From Curtobacterium sp. Leaf261 (GTDB lineage Bacteria > Actinomycetota > Actinomycetes > Actinomycetales > Microbacteriaceae): a stretch of 64,000 nucleotides of DNA. The notes under the pieces were generated by a model. The model was given only the letters and a program-made list of their open reading frames with translations, had not been told where the DNA came from and searched no databases. Position 1 is the first letter of the stretch; every line of letters starts with the position of its first letter. Below, in pieces: positions 7,820 through 15,844 of this stretch. The position numbers were made by a program, and so were the translations under genes. The stretch covers positions 52,915 to 116,914 of the forward strand of contig NZ_LMMJ01000008.1 in NCBI RefSeq assembly GCF_001422205.1. Reading direction: 5' to 3'.

Positions 7820-9118
7820 CTACTCCGACTTCTCCAGCTGCCACGTCTCGGGCTCGCGGTCGCCGTTCGGGCGGACCGGGCGGACGTCGCCGACGATCGG
7901 GATGGCACGCTTGCGCATGAACCAGAGGTAGCGCACGAAGAAGTGCGTCAGCGTCGACAGGCGGTTGCCGTTGCCGAGGAGGCTCGCGATGTGCACGACG
8001 ACCCACGCCGCCCAGGCGACCGGGCCGGTCATGGTGATGCCGCCACGGAGCTGGGCGACGGCGGCGTTCGTGCCGATCGTCGCCATGGTGCCCTTGTCGT
8101 GGTACTTGAACCGCTCGCGGGGCTTGCCGGCGAGCGTCCGCATGATCTGCTCGCCGATGTGCTCGCCACCCTGGATCGCCGGCTGTGCGAGCTGCGCGAG
8201 GGCGTCGTCCTGCGCGGCGATGTCGCCGGCCGCGTAGATGTTGTCGAACCCCTTGACCGTCAGGTCGTCGTTCACCTGGACGCGACCACCGGGGCCCTGC
8301 GGCATGCCCCAGTCGGCGACCTCCTTGTGGGCGGCGACGCCGGTCGCCCAGACGACGACCTCGGCGGGGATGAACTCGCCGCCCGCGGCGATGACACCGT
8401 CGGGGGTGACCTCCTCGACGCCGGTGTTCAGGCGGAGGACGACACCGCGGTGCCGCAGGACCTTGGCGGCGTAGCGACGGAGCCGGGGCGCGAACGGCTT
8501 GAGGAGCTCCCCGCTGCGGTGCACGAGTGTGATCGAGATGCTCGACGCGTCGATCTCCGGGTAGGCGTCCTTGAGGGCCTGGTCGCGGAGCTCGGCCATC
8601 GAGCCGGCCATCTCCACACCGGTCGCGCCGCCGCCGACGATGACGACCCGGACCTCGCTGGTGTCCTGCCCCGCGGCCGCCTTCTCGAGCTGGGTGAACA
8701 GCTCGTCGCGGATGCGGAGGGCCTGCGAGCGCGAGTACATCGAGTAGGCGTACTCGTAGGCGCCCTTCGTGCCGAAGTAGCTGGTGTTGACGCCGTTCGC
8801 GAGGACGAGGGCGTCGTAACGGATCTCCTCGCCGTCGCTGAGGGCCACCGTCTGTGCAGCGGGGTCGATCTCGCGGAGCAGGCCGTGGCGGAAGTTCGCG
8901 TTCGGCTGCTTGGCACGGAGGCTCCGCAGGAAGTAGGTGACGTCCCCGGCGTTGAGGCCACCGGTCGCCACCTGGTACATGAGGGGCTGGAACATGTTGT
9001 AGACGTGGCGGTCGATGAGCGTGACGTCGACGTCGGCGTTCCGCAGGGCCTTCATCGCGGCGATGCCGGCGAAGCCCCCGCCGACGATCACGATGTGGGG
9101 ACGGGCATCCTGCGGCAT
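7820..9118 (-). CDS. ndh: Type II NADH dehydrogenase (NADH:quinone oxidoreductase)
   Basis: This 432-residue protein transfers electrons from NADH through FAD to menaquinone without pumping protons. It is peripheral on the inner face of the membrane. The FAD loop GGGFAG lies at 13-18, the NADH loop GGGATG at 162-167, and the second FAD contact YAAGDIAA at 295-302. A hydrophobic C-terminal stretch (about 360-400) including WAAWVVVHIASL fits the membrane-anchoring and quinone-site helices. Length is normal for the family. The gene appears monocistronic, bounded by a palindrome downstream and a 278-base region upstream in which I see no other gene. Confidence 0.95.
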   Translation of the reverse strand: MPQDARPHIVIVGGGFAGIAAMKALRNADVDVTLIDRHVYNMFQPLMYQVATGGLNAGDVTYFLRSLRAKQPNANFRHGLLREIDPAAQTVALSDGEEIRYDALVLANGVNTSYFGTKGAYEYAYSMYSRSQALRIRDELFTQLEKAAAGQDTSEVRVVIVGGGATGVEMAGSMAELRDQALKDAYPEIDASSISITLVHRSGELLKPFAPRLRRYAAKVLRHRGVVLRLNTGVEEVTPDGVIAAGGEFIPAEVVVWATGVAAHKEVADWGMPQGPGGRVQVNDDLTVKGFDNIYAAGDIAAQDDALAQLAQPAIQGGEHIGEQIMRTLAGKPRERFKYHDKGTMATIGTNAAVAQLRGGITMTGPVAWAAWVVVHIASLLGNGNRLSTLTHFFVRYLWFMRKRAIPIVGDVRPVRPNGDREPETWQLEKSE

Positions 9119-9396
9119 GGGTTCTCCTGCGTGTTCCTCGATGCGGCCGCGGGGTCACCACGGTCTGCTGCTGCCGCGGGGTCGCCACGGGCTCGGTGCG
9201 GACGGGGCCGTGCGCGCCGTCGGGCAGGTCGTCGACACCCACCCTGACACACCTTGCGCGCGCGTGTGCGCCCGGTGGTCCGTTCGGCGGATTGCTCGGT
9301 GTTCCATCCCGCGCTCCGAGCGTCGTCATGGCGGACGCACATCGGGTGTGGCTGGGATCGTCCTGCACCACGACCGAGCGGTGCGGAGAGGCCGAG

Positions 9397-9963
9397 ATGA
9401 CCACCACGAACGACCCCGAGAACGACCAGCCCGTCGAGCCCCGCGCGGCGGAGTCCCGAGCCGAGACGCCGCGAGCCGCGGGGGCGACTGAGCCGATGGC
9501 GCCGCCGCCGACCTGGGCACGGACACCCGGTGTGGAGCCGGCTGCACACGGGACCGACCCCGCTGGCGCGCCTGCGGAGCAGCAGCCCTGGGGTGCGTGG
9601 ACGACCACGGCACGGACCGGACCCCGCCCGAGGTGGCAGCTGCCGGTGGGCATCGGGGTCGGTGCGCTGATCATCGTCGCCGGAGCCGGGTTCGGAGGCT
9701 TCGCCATCGGGCACGCCCTGGGCGGTGGGTCGGGCTCCACCCAGCAGACGGTGCCGAACGGGCAGTTCCCGGGTGGGGCGCCGACGGGGTTCCCGGGCGG
9801 ATCCGGGGGTACGGGTGGGAGCGGTGGCTTCGGCGGTCCGAACGGCAGCGGCTCCGGCTCGTCCGGGACCGGGACCGGGACGGGGACGGGGACCGGCACC
9901 GGGTCTGGGTCGTCCGGGACCGGGACCGGGACCGGGACCGGGAGCAGCGGTACGTCCTCCTGA
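9397..9963 (+). CDS. Single-pass membrane protein with Gly/Thr-repeat extracellular tail
   Basis: This 188-residue protein has three parts. A Pro/Ala/Glu-rich cytoplasmic segment (1-75) is followed by one hydrophobic segment (about 84-108, GIGVGALIIVAGAGFGGFAI) and a low-complexity tail of Gly-Ser-Thr (about 110-188). The tail is coded by a short repeat of ACCGGG/ACGGGG type at about 9864-9950. An ATG with an upstream GAGAGG sets the start. Tails of this kind are common in actinobacterial envelope proteins and may act as linkers. The number of Gly-Thr units is likely to vary between strains. Confidence 0.7.
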   Translation: MTTTNDPENDQPVEPRAAESRAETPRAAGATEPMAPPPTWARTPGVEPAAHGTDPAGAPAEQQPWGAWTTTARTGPRPRWQLPVGIGVGALIIVAGAGFGGFAIGHALGGGSGSTQQTVPNGQFPGGAPTGFPGGSGGTGGSGGFGGPNGSGSGSSGTGTGTGTGTGTGSGSSGTGTGTGTGSSGTSS

Positions 9964-10102
9964 CGCCACTGCCGAGGGCCACCGCGGCGGAGGGCAGAAC
10001 GGTCGGGCGGCGCACGATTCCGTCCCACCACGGCGCGTGCGGACGGCCCTCGGTACGGTGAACCGACCGCGCGCCACTCCGGTGCGGGCTGGAGGGAACA
10101 CC

Positions 10103-10531
10103 ATGACCGACCGTGATCGCACCGCCACCGAGGACTCCACGGGCGGAGGGTTCACCGCCGGGATCGTCCAGAAGGCGATCGCACCGCTCCTCAGGGTCCT
10201 GCGCGACGAGATCGCGTCCGCCAAGCGGGAGGTCGGGCAGCGGGTCGCCGGCGCCAAGCGCGGGCTGGTGCTGACGGCCGCCGGTGCGGTGCTGGCACTC
10301 GTCGCGGTCGGACTCGTCGCGGCGCTCGACGTGACGCTCCTGATGCTCGTCGTCCCGGCGTGGGCTGCGGTCGCCATCACGCTGGTGGTGTTCCTCGTCG
10401 CCGCAGGGATCCTGCTCGCGGTCGGCATCCGCGGGATCAGCCGCGGTGTGCCGCCGGTCCCCAGGGACACCATCGCCGCCGCGAAGAACCGCACCGAGGA
10501 CACCGGCACGCACGCGCGAGCGATCGACTAG
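10103..10531 (+). CDS. Phage-holin-family (superfamily 6 type) membrane protein
   Basis: This 142-residue protein has a polar N-terminus, an amphipathic segment (LLRVLRDEIASAKREVG), then two adjacent hydrophobic helices (about 56-78 and 84-108) and a polar tail. This is the layout of the chromosomal proteins annotated as phage holin family. They are not tied to prophages in actinobacteria, and no phage genes lie nearby. GGAGGG precedes the ATG at 10103. It is convergent with the Asp23/Gls24 unit that follows, whose members are often found with such small envelope proteins. Confidence 0.75.
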   Translation: MTDRDRTATEDSTGGGFTAGIVQKAIAPLLRVLRDEIASAKREVGQRVAGAKRGLVLTAAGAVLALVAVGLVAALDVTLLMLVVPAWAAVAITLVVFLVAAGILLAVGIRGISRGVPPVPRDTIAAAKNRTEDTGTHARAID

Positions 10532-10533
10532 GG

Positions 10534-10887
10534 CTAGCGCGAGGTCGGCTCCGGCCCGTCCTCGACGAGCCGCACCTTCACGTTCACCGCGAGCTCCCCC
10601 TCGGCAGCTCCCGCTTCGTGCACGTGCGTCCGGATCAGTTCCCCGACCCGGCGGAGCGTCTCGGGCGCGGGGACCGAGGACACCGTGGCGATGTGCGCAG
10701 TGACGGTCGTGAACCCGTCCACGCGATCGATGTCGACGAGGACGTCGGGCATGCGCAGCGCCAGTCGGACCGCGATCGCGTCGGCCGCAGCCTCAATGAT
10801 CGGCTGCGCCGGGAACACGCCGGACACCCCCTCGACGTCGCGGATCGCAGCGGTGAGGTGCTGGGACAGCGCGGTGTCGTCGGTCAC
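10534..10887 (-). CDS. Small Asp23/Gls24-associated protein
   Basis: This 117-residue protein is the last member of the sigma factor unit. The GTG start overlaps the preceding stop by GTGA. The sequence (HLTAAIRDVEGVSGVFPAQP, FTTVTAHIATVS, GELAVNVKVRLVED) follows the strand-helix-strand order of Asp23/Gls24-type alkaline-shock proteins, though it is shorter. Such proteins gather at the membrane and support envelope stress tolerance. A partner role beside the longer Asp23 protein upstream is likely but not shown. Confidence 0.75.
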   Translation of the reverse strand: MTDDTALSQHLTAAIRDVEGVSGVFPAQPIIEAAADAIAVRLALRMPDVLVDIDRVDGFTTVTAHIATVSSVPAPETLRRVGELIRTHVHEAGAAEGELAVNVKVRLVEDGPEPTSR

Positions 10888-11546
10888 GGTCGTCCCCCCT
10901 CGGGCGGGAACACGTCGTCGATCGTGACGTCGACCGCCGCGACCACCAGCTCGGTGTGCTCGGCGAGCACGGCCGTGATCCGGTGCCGCAGTCGCTCCGC
11001 CGCGTCCTCGATCGGGATGCCGAACTCCAGGCTCGCGGTGACGTCGACCCGGATCGGGGCACCCGGGATCGTCACGTCGCCGTCCAGCACGCACCGCCCC
11101 ATGACGACACCGCCCATGGTGTCCCCGGCACGTCGGACCATCCCGCGGACCGCAGCCTCGGTGAGGGAGAGTCGCAGCGTCGGATCGGGGTGCGTGATCG
11201 GCACGTCGCGGCCGGATCGGAGCTCCGACTTGATCGAGTCGAGGAGCCCGCTGATCCACACCTCGTCGCGGGCCGCGTCGCCCTGCGCCTCGCGATCGAA
11301 CGCGGCGTGGGTGAGCTCGCGGAGCCGGGTGAGGTTCGTCAGCGCGAGTCGGCATGCCGCCGAGTGCTCGATCGACGAGTCGTACGGCGTCCGTCCGCGG
11401 TCGAGGTAGTCGCCGAGCTCCTCCATCGTGTGACCGTCGAGCTCGTCGGTCGGAGCGAGCTCGTCGGACGGCGTCAGGTGGTCACCGGGCGTCAGGGGGT
11501 CACCTGGCGTCGGGTCGTCGGGGGGCGTCAGGTCGTCGGTCGTCAT
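10884..11546 (-). CDS. Asp23/Gls24 family protein with N-terminal regulatory extension
   Basis: This 220-residue protein has a repetitive acidic N-terminus (about 1-38, units like LTPGD), a helical middle (TMEELGDYLDRGRTPYDSSI onward, about 40-110) and a C-terminal Asp23/Gls24 domain (about 115-215, with GRCVLDGDV and ELVVAAVDVTIDDV). The ATG at 11546 overlaps the sigma factor stop by ATGA and has GGAGG seven bases upstream. Tight coupling to a sigma factor suggests the middle segment could act as its anti-sigma partner. A zinc anti-sigma motif is not visible, so this is inference. The N-terminal repeat is one of many coding minisatellites in the window. Confidence 0.8.
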   Translation of the reverse strand: MTTDDLTPPDDPTPGDPLTPGDHLTPSDELAPTDELDGHTMEELGDYLDRGRTPYDSSIEHSAACRLALTNLTRLRELTHAAFDREAQGDAARDEVWISGLLDSIKSELRSGRDVPITHPDPTLRLSLTEAAVRGMVRRAGDTMGGVVMGRCVLDGDVTIPGAPIRVDVTASLEFGIPIEDAAERLRHRITAVLAEHTELVVAAVDVTIDDVFPPEGGRP

Positions 11547-12157
11547 CGCCATGCCTCCATCTCGTGGAGCACGAAACTGCGGGCCCGCGCGAGGAGACCC
11601 CGCACGGTGGAGACGGGGATCTGCAGCGTGTCTGCGATCTCCTGGTACGTGTAGCCGGCCGTCTCGCGGAGGAGCCAGCACCGCCGCTGGTCGGTCGGGA
11701 GCTTGTCGAGCGCCAACCAGACCGCGTCGAGCTGCATGCGTGCCTCGACGACGCGCTCCGGGGACGCTGCGCTGCGCGCCGGGGGATCCAGCTCGGTGAC
11801 GTCGACGTGGTGCCGCCGCACCCGGAGCCGGTCGATCGCCTTGTTCGTCACGATCCGCATCAGCCAACCGCGGACGTACTTGGGACTCTCGAGCTCGGCG
11901 ATGCGGCGCCACCCGGTCAGGAACGCCTCCTGCACCACGTCGTCGGACTCCACGTCGGAGCCGAGCAGCTTCGCCGCGTAGACGCGCATCAGCGGACCGT
12001 GTCGCCGTGCGAGGACCTCGAACGAGCGGACGTCGCCGTCCGCCGCCCTGGAGGCGAGCGTCGCGTCCGACGCCTCCAGCAGTGGGTCCTGTTCGACGAT
12101 GACATGCTCCTGGTTCGTGGCGGCGCTCGTCCGCGATGGCTCCGACCTGCCTACCAC
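11543..12157 (-). CDS. ECF-type RNA polymerase sigma factor
   Basis: The protein has sigma region 2 (DVESDDVVQEAFLTGWRRI, then RGWLMRIVTNKAIDRLR for -10 recognition and melting) and region 4 (LPTDQRRCWLLRETAGYTYQ, EIADTLQIPVSTVRGLLARA) with a helix-turn-helix for the -35 element. There is no region 1 or 3, as expected of ECF factors. The start is unsure. The frame is open to 12325, and the GTG at 12157 gives 204 residues, the usual family length, but has no clear ribosome site. It is followed by two Asp23/Gls24 genes with 4-base overlaps, so it probably governs an envelope stress response. Confidence 0.85.
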   Translation of the reverse strand: MVGRSEPSRTSAATNQEHVIVEQDPLLEASDATLASRAADGDVRSFEVLARRHGPLMRVYAAKLLGSDVESDDVVQEAFLTGWRRIAELESPKYVRGWLMRIVTNKAIDRLRVRRHHVDVTELDPPARSAASPERVVEARMQLDAVWLALDKLPTDQRRCWLLRETAGYTYQEIADTLQIPVSTVRGLLARARSFVLHEMEAWR

Positions 12158-12394
12158 GCCGGGGGCACCCGTCGCCGAGCGGTGGCCCGGAACCGAGTCG
12201 GGCGGGGTACGACGTGCAGTGGACAGACCATTCTCCCCACCATCTGGGGCACCTGCCCACCCCATCCGCCCCGACGGCCGCACCGGATTCCCAGACAACG
12301 ATCCGTGACACGGGACCAGGCCCACTCGTCATGGTCGTGGTGGCGAGAACGCCTCGCACCCGAGACCGGCCCAACCACCGGACGAAGGACACAC

Positions 12395-13513
12395 ATGAGC
12401 ACGATGCTGCCGTCCGGCGACCCCACGGTGCCCGACGACCCCACGAGACCCGACGACCCCACGAGACCCGACGGCCCCGGCGCCGACGAGCCCGGGAGCC
12501 CCGTTCCCTCGACGTCCGGCGACCCCGATCCGATCATCGCCACCGGCGACGCCGTCCCCGAGCGTGTCGAGATCGCCGGCCGCGATCTCGCGACGGCCAC
12601 CCGCGTCGCACGCGACCACTTCGGCGAGGTGCGCCTCGACGGCACCGCACCGGACGGCCGCCTCGACTTCCGGTACACGGCCGTCGGCGGTCCACGGGTC
12701 GACCTCCGCGCAGTGGGCCTCGCGCGGGAGCTCCGCGGCGAGACCGACCGGCTCGACGGGTACTTCGTGGCGTGGTTCCGCGACGGTGCTGCGACCATCG
12801 GCCTCGGTACCGCCGACCGGACGACCGAGGTGACGGTCGTCCCGGGTCGGCCGGTGGTCCTGCCGTCCACCGACCCGTTCCGGTTCCGGGTGCCGGCCGG
12901 CCGCCAGAACCTCGTCCACGTCGACAGCGCGTTCCTCGAGGACGTCGCGACGGAACGACACGGCGGCTCCGCCCGGCCGGTGGTGTTCCGGACCGAGGTC
13001 GAGCCCACCCCGGCGGCGTTCGTCGCCTGGCGCTCCGCGTTGACCGCGGCGGCTCCCGTGATCTCCACTCCCGACGCACCGCCCCTGATGCGGATGGACG
13101 CGGACCTCGCCGTCGCCCGGGCCGTGCTCACCGCGTTCTCGTGGCACACCGAACAGGTCCCGGAGGTGTTCCGCACCGTGCGGCTCGCCCGGGTTCGGGC
13201 AGCGGTCGAGCACCTGCACGAGAACGCGCACCTGCCGATCAGTCCCTCGGTGGCGGCCACCGCGGTCGGACTCAACACGAGGACCATGCAGGTCGCGTTC
13301 CAGCGGTACCTCGGGGTGTCGCCGACGGAGTACCTCCGGGGCGTCCGGCTGGACCGCGTGCGACGGGACCTGGTCGAGCACACGCCCGACACCGCCACGG
13401 TGTCCGACCTCGCTCGCGCCTGGGGGTTCGGGAACCTCGGCCGGTTCGCGATGGCGTACGCGGAGCGCTTCGGCGAGAAGCCGAACGAGACGCTCCGCCG
13501 CGGGCAGCGCTGA
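12395..13513 (+). CDS. AraC family transcriptional regulator
   Basis: This 372-residue protein carries a C-terminal double helix-turn-helix at about 265-372. The first helix-turn-helix lies near LPISPSVAATAVGLNTRTMQ, followed by the family-typical YLGVSPTEYLRGVRLDRVR, and the second near WGFGNLGRFAMAYAERFGEK. The N-terminal part (about 60-210) looks like the AraC-binding-like domain that senses a ligand or mediates dimerisation. The first 35 residues contain three copies of a six-residue unit (PDDPTR) coded by an 18-bp DNA repeat. ATG 12395 is chosen for the GAAGGAC just upstream. It is divergent from the sigma factor. Its targets are unknown; the aquaporin downstream is one candidate. Confidence 0.85.
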   Translation: MSTMLPSGDPTVPDDPTRPDDPTRPDGPGADEPGSPVPSTSGDPDPIIATGDAVPERVEIAGRDLATATRVARDHFGEVRLDGTAPDGRLDFRYTAVGGPRVDLRAVGLARELRGETDRLDGYFVAWFRDGAATIGLGTADRTTEVTVVPGRPVVLPSTDPFRFRVPAGRQNLVHVDSAFLEDVATERHGGSARPVVFRTEVEPTPAAFVAWRSALTAAAPVISTPDAPPLMRMDADLAVARAVLTAFSWHTEQVPEVFRTVRLARVRAAVEHLHENAHLPISPSVAATAVGLNTRTMQVAFQRYLGVSPTEYLRGVRLDRVRRDLVEHTPDTATVSDLARAWGFGNLGRFAMAYAERFGEKPNETLRRGQR

Positions 13514-13652
13514 CCTCACCAGCGTCCCGAGGATGGCCGCGGAGCGAGTCCGGACCGCATCGTCCGGGGCGAGTCCGGCCACGCGTGTGACAGACCGTCT
13601 CCTCGACCTGTCTCAAGGGCGTCCCCGACGCCCTCCGGAAGGAACCCGAACC

Positions 13653-14453
13653 ATGAGCAGCAAACGACCCGTCAGCCGATCCACCGCCGAACAGCGCGCC
13701 CAGGATGCCCAGACCTGGCCCACCGCGGCCAGACTCCTGGCGGAGGTCTTCGGGACGTTCCTCCTCGTCTTCGGCGGTGTGGGCACGGCGCTCTTCGCGT
13801 CCGCGTTCCCGACCTCCGAGAACACCCTCGGCGTCGGGTTCCTCGGCGTCGCCCTGGCGTTCGGCCTGACGGTCATGGCCGGCATCTACGCGGTCGGACA
13901 CATCTCCGGCGGGCACTTCAACCCCGCCGTCACGGTCGGCCTCGCGCTCGCCGGGCGGACCGAGTGGCGGCATGTCCCCGGCTACGTGGTCGCGCAGATC
14001 GTCGGCGGCCTCGTCGCGTCGAGTGCGCTCGCGGCCATCGCGGCGAGCGGTCCGGGGCGGTACCTGGGCGCTGCGCAGGACGACGGCTTCGCGTCGAATG
14101 GGTGGGGCAGCGCCTCACCCGGACACTTCGGCATCGTGGGTGTCGCCCTCACCGAGGTCATCCTCACCGGCGTGTTCGTCGCCGTGATCCTGTCCGTCAC
14201 CGCCAAGCCCGAGTACAAGGCCGTCGCCCCGATCGGCATCGGCCTCACCCTGACGCTCATCCACCTCATCAGCATCCCGATCAGCAACACCTCGGTGAAC
14301 CCCGCCCGCTCGATCGCCGCCGCCGTCTACGGTGGGCCGATCGCGCTGTCCCAGCTCTGGCTCTTCATCGTCGCGCCGGTCGTCGGCGCCGCGATCGCGG
14401 GGTTCGCGCACCGCCAGCTCTCCCGCAGCCGCGCGCTCGCGCTCACCGACTGA
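13653..14453 (+). CDS. aqpZ: Aquaporin (AqpZ-like water channel)
   Basis: This 266-residue MIP-family channel has six membrane helices and both NPA boxes, HFNPAV (90-92) and SVNPARS (216-218). A histidine at 204 and an arginine at 219, right after the second NPA, match the narrow selectivity filter of water-specific AqpZ rather than glycerol facilitators. Helix 2 carries GGHFNP as in bacterial homologues. The N-terminal 25 residues are polar and longer than usual. GGAAGG precedes the ATG. The gene ends 15 bases before a strong bidirectional palindrome. It moves water, and possibly small solutes, across the inner membrane during osmotic change. Confidence 0.93.
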   Translation: MSSKRPVSRSTAEQRAQDAQTWPTAARLLAEVFGTFLLVFGGVGTALFASAFPTSENTLGVGFLGVALAFGLTVMAGIYAVGHISGGHFNPAVTVGLALAGRTEWRHVPGYVVAQIVGGLVASSALAAIAASGPGRYLGAAQDDGFASNGWGSASPGHFGIVGVALTEVILTGVFVAVILSVTAKPEYKAVAPIGIGLTLTLIHLISIPISNTSVNPARSIAAAVYGGPIALSQLWLFIVAPVVGAAIAGFAHRQLSRSRALALTD

Positions 14454-14467
14454 CGAACTGACGGACT

Positions 14468-14515
14468 GACGGACTGGAGGCGCGGTGCAGGCCCGCACCG
14501 CGCCTCCAGACCGTC
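14468..14515. terminator. Bidirectional palindromic terminator between aquaporin and MFS genes
   Basis: Arms of 21 bases (14468-14488 and 14495-14515) pair with one mismatch around a 6-base loop. The arms carry the GGACTGGAGGCGCGGTGC core seen at other gene ends here. The convergent genes end at 14453 and 14514, so the hairpin serves both and overlaps the MFS stop codon. Confidence 0.7.
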
Positions 14516-15737
14516 AGGCGGCCGGTCCCGGAGCCGCGACGGATCCGGCGGACGCGACCGACCGCGGTGCCGTGGCCTTCGCGACGAGCAGCGCGACGAG
14601 CAGCAGCGCCGCCGGCACGAACATCGCCGTCTGCAGCCCGAGGTGCTCGCCGAGGAACCCGAGCGACGGCGGCCCCACGAGGAACGCGAAGTACCCCGCC
14701 GTGGCGACGATCGACACGCGCCGGTCCCCGTCCGTCGGGTGGTCACCCGCCGCCGACACCGCCACGGGGAACCCGAGGGCGATCCCGAGTCCCCAGACGG
14801 CCGCGGCCACGACCGTCAGGGCCGCCGAGGGAGCGAGGGCCACCCCGAGGACACCCACCAGCCCGACGATCCCGCAGCCGCGGATCACCGTGGCGCGACC
14901 GAAGCGGGCGACGAGCGGCGACCCCGCGGACCGACCGACGAGCATCGCGAGCGAGAAGCCGGTGAAGACGAGGGAGCCGACGACCTCCGGTGCGTCGTGG
15001 CTCGTCGTCATGAGGAGCGGGAGCCAGTCGCTCGCCGAACCCTCCGCGAACGCCATCGCGAGCACGATGACGGCGATGAGCGCGACCTGGAGCGTCAGCA
15101 CGGACCGGGTGCGGGTGCCGGCCACCGTCCGCGTCGGTTCCGGCTCCTGCTCGCGGGGGAGGGGGCGGAGGAACAGCGCCGCAGTGATCGCGAGCGCGGC
15201 CATCACGGCGGCGGCGATCGGCAGGTGGACCCCGACGGGCACCCGGGCCGCGGACGCGAGGATGCCCACCCCGCCGCCGAGGACGCTTCCGAGGCTGAAG
15301 CAGGCGTGCAGCGTCGGGATGACCGGCCGTTCGAGCACCCGTTCGAGCGCGGCGGCCTCGACGTTGAGGCCGATCTCCGCCATGCCGGACCCGAACCCGA
15401 CGAGGAACAGGCCTGCGGCCACCCCCGGTGTCAGCGCGGCCGGGGCGAGGAGGCCGACGAGCAGCATCCCGATGACCGGCAGCGCACCCCCGAGGAGGAT
15501 CAGCGGCCGGGTCCCGACCCGGCGGATGAGTGCGCCCGCCCCGAGGATCCCGAGCATCGACCCGATCGAGAGCCCGAGCAGCACGATCCCCATGGTCTCG
15601 ATCGACGCACCGAGGTCCGTCCGGACCGCCGGGGTCCGCGTCACCCAGGAGCCGATCCCGAACCCCGTCATCGTCGACGTGGCGAACAGCGCGAGGCGCG
15701 GGGCGCCGAGCGACACGGGTGAGCGGTCGGTGGTCAC
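14514..15737 (-). CDS. MFS transporter (YbjJ-like)
   Basis: This 407-residue protein has twelve hydrophobic helices and a loop 2-3 segment (GALIRRVGTRPLILLGGALP) that corresponds to MFS motif A. The early segment MTGFGIGSWVTRTPAVR resembles the YbjJ branch of predicted exporters and sugar-like transporters. The substrate cannot be read from the sequence. The gene is convergent with the aquaporin gene and divergent from the hydrolase at 15845. Confidence 0.85.
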   Translation of the reverse strand: MTTDRSPVSLGAPRLALFATSTMTGFGIGSWVTRTPAVRTDLGASIETMGIVLLGLSIGSMLGILGAGALIRRVGTRPLILLGGALPVIGMLLVGLLAPAALTPGVAAGLFLVGFGSGMAEIGLNVEAAALERVLERPVIPTLHACFSLGSVLGGGVGILASAARVPVGVHLPIAAAVMAALAITAALFLRPLPREQEPEPTRTVAGTRTRSVLTLQVALIAVIVLAMAFAEGSASDWLPLLMTTSHDAPEVVGSLVFTGFSLAMLVGRSAGSPLVARFGRATVIRGCGIVGLVGVLGVALAPSAALTVVAAAVWGLGIALGFPVAVSAAGDHPTDGDRRVSIVATAGYFAFLVGPPSLGFLGEHLGLQTAMFVPAALLLVALLVAKATAPRSVASAGSVAAPGPAA

Positions 15738-15844
15738 GACGCCAACCCTGTCACGGATGCGGCGGGGCCGTCGGTGTCGGAGCGGAATGGCCGATCCGCG
15801 ACGCTCCCCAGCATCCTCATGCCCGTCGGGAGTGGAGTGGGCGG

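Noticed and set aside
7677..10031. A minus-strand open frame of more than 780 codons upstream of the membrane gene at 7236-7676
   Set aside because: It is mostly antisense or out of frame with ndh and the Gly/Thr-rich gene, and its Pro-Val repeats are the complement of the Gly/Thr repeat. Only the part from 7676 down is supported.
10103..10531. Prophage remnant suggested by the holin-family protein
   Set aside because: No capsid, portal, terminase, integrase or lysin gene is nearby, and this family is a normal chromosomal component of actinobacteria.
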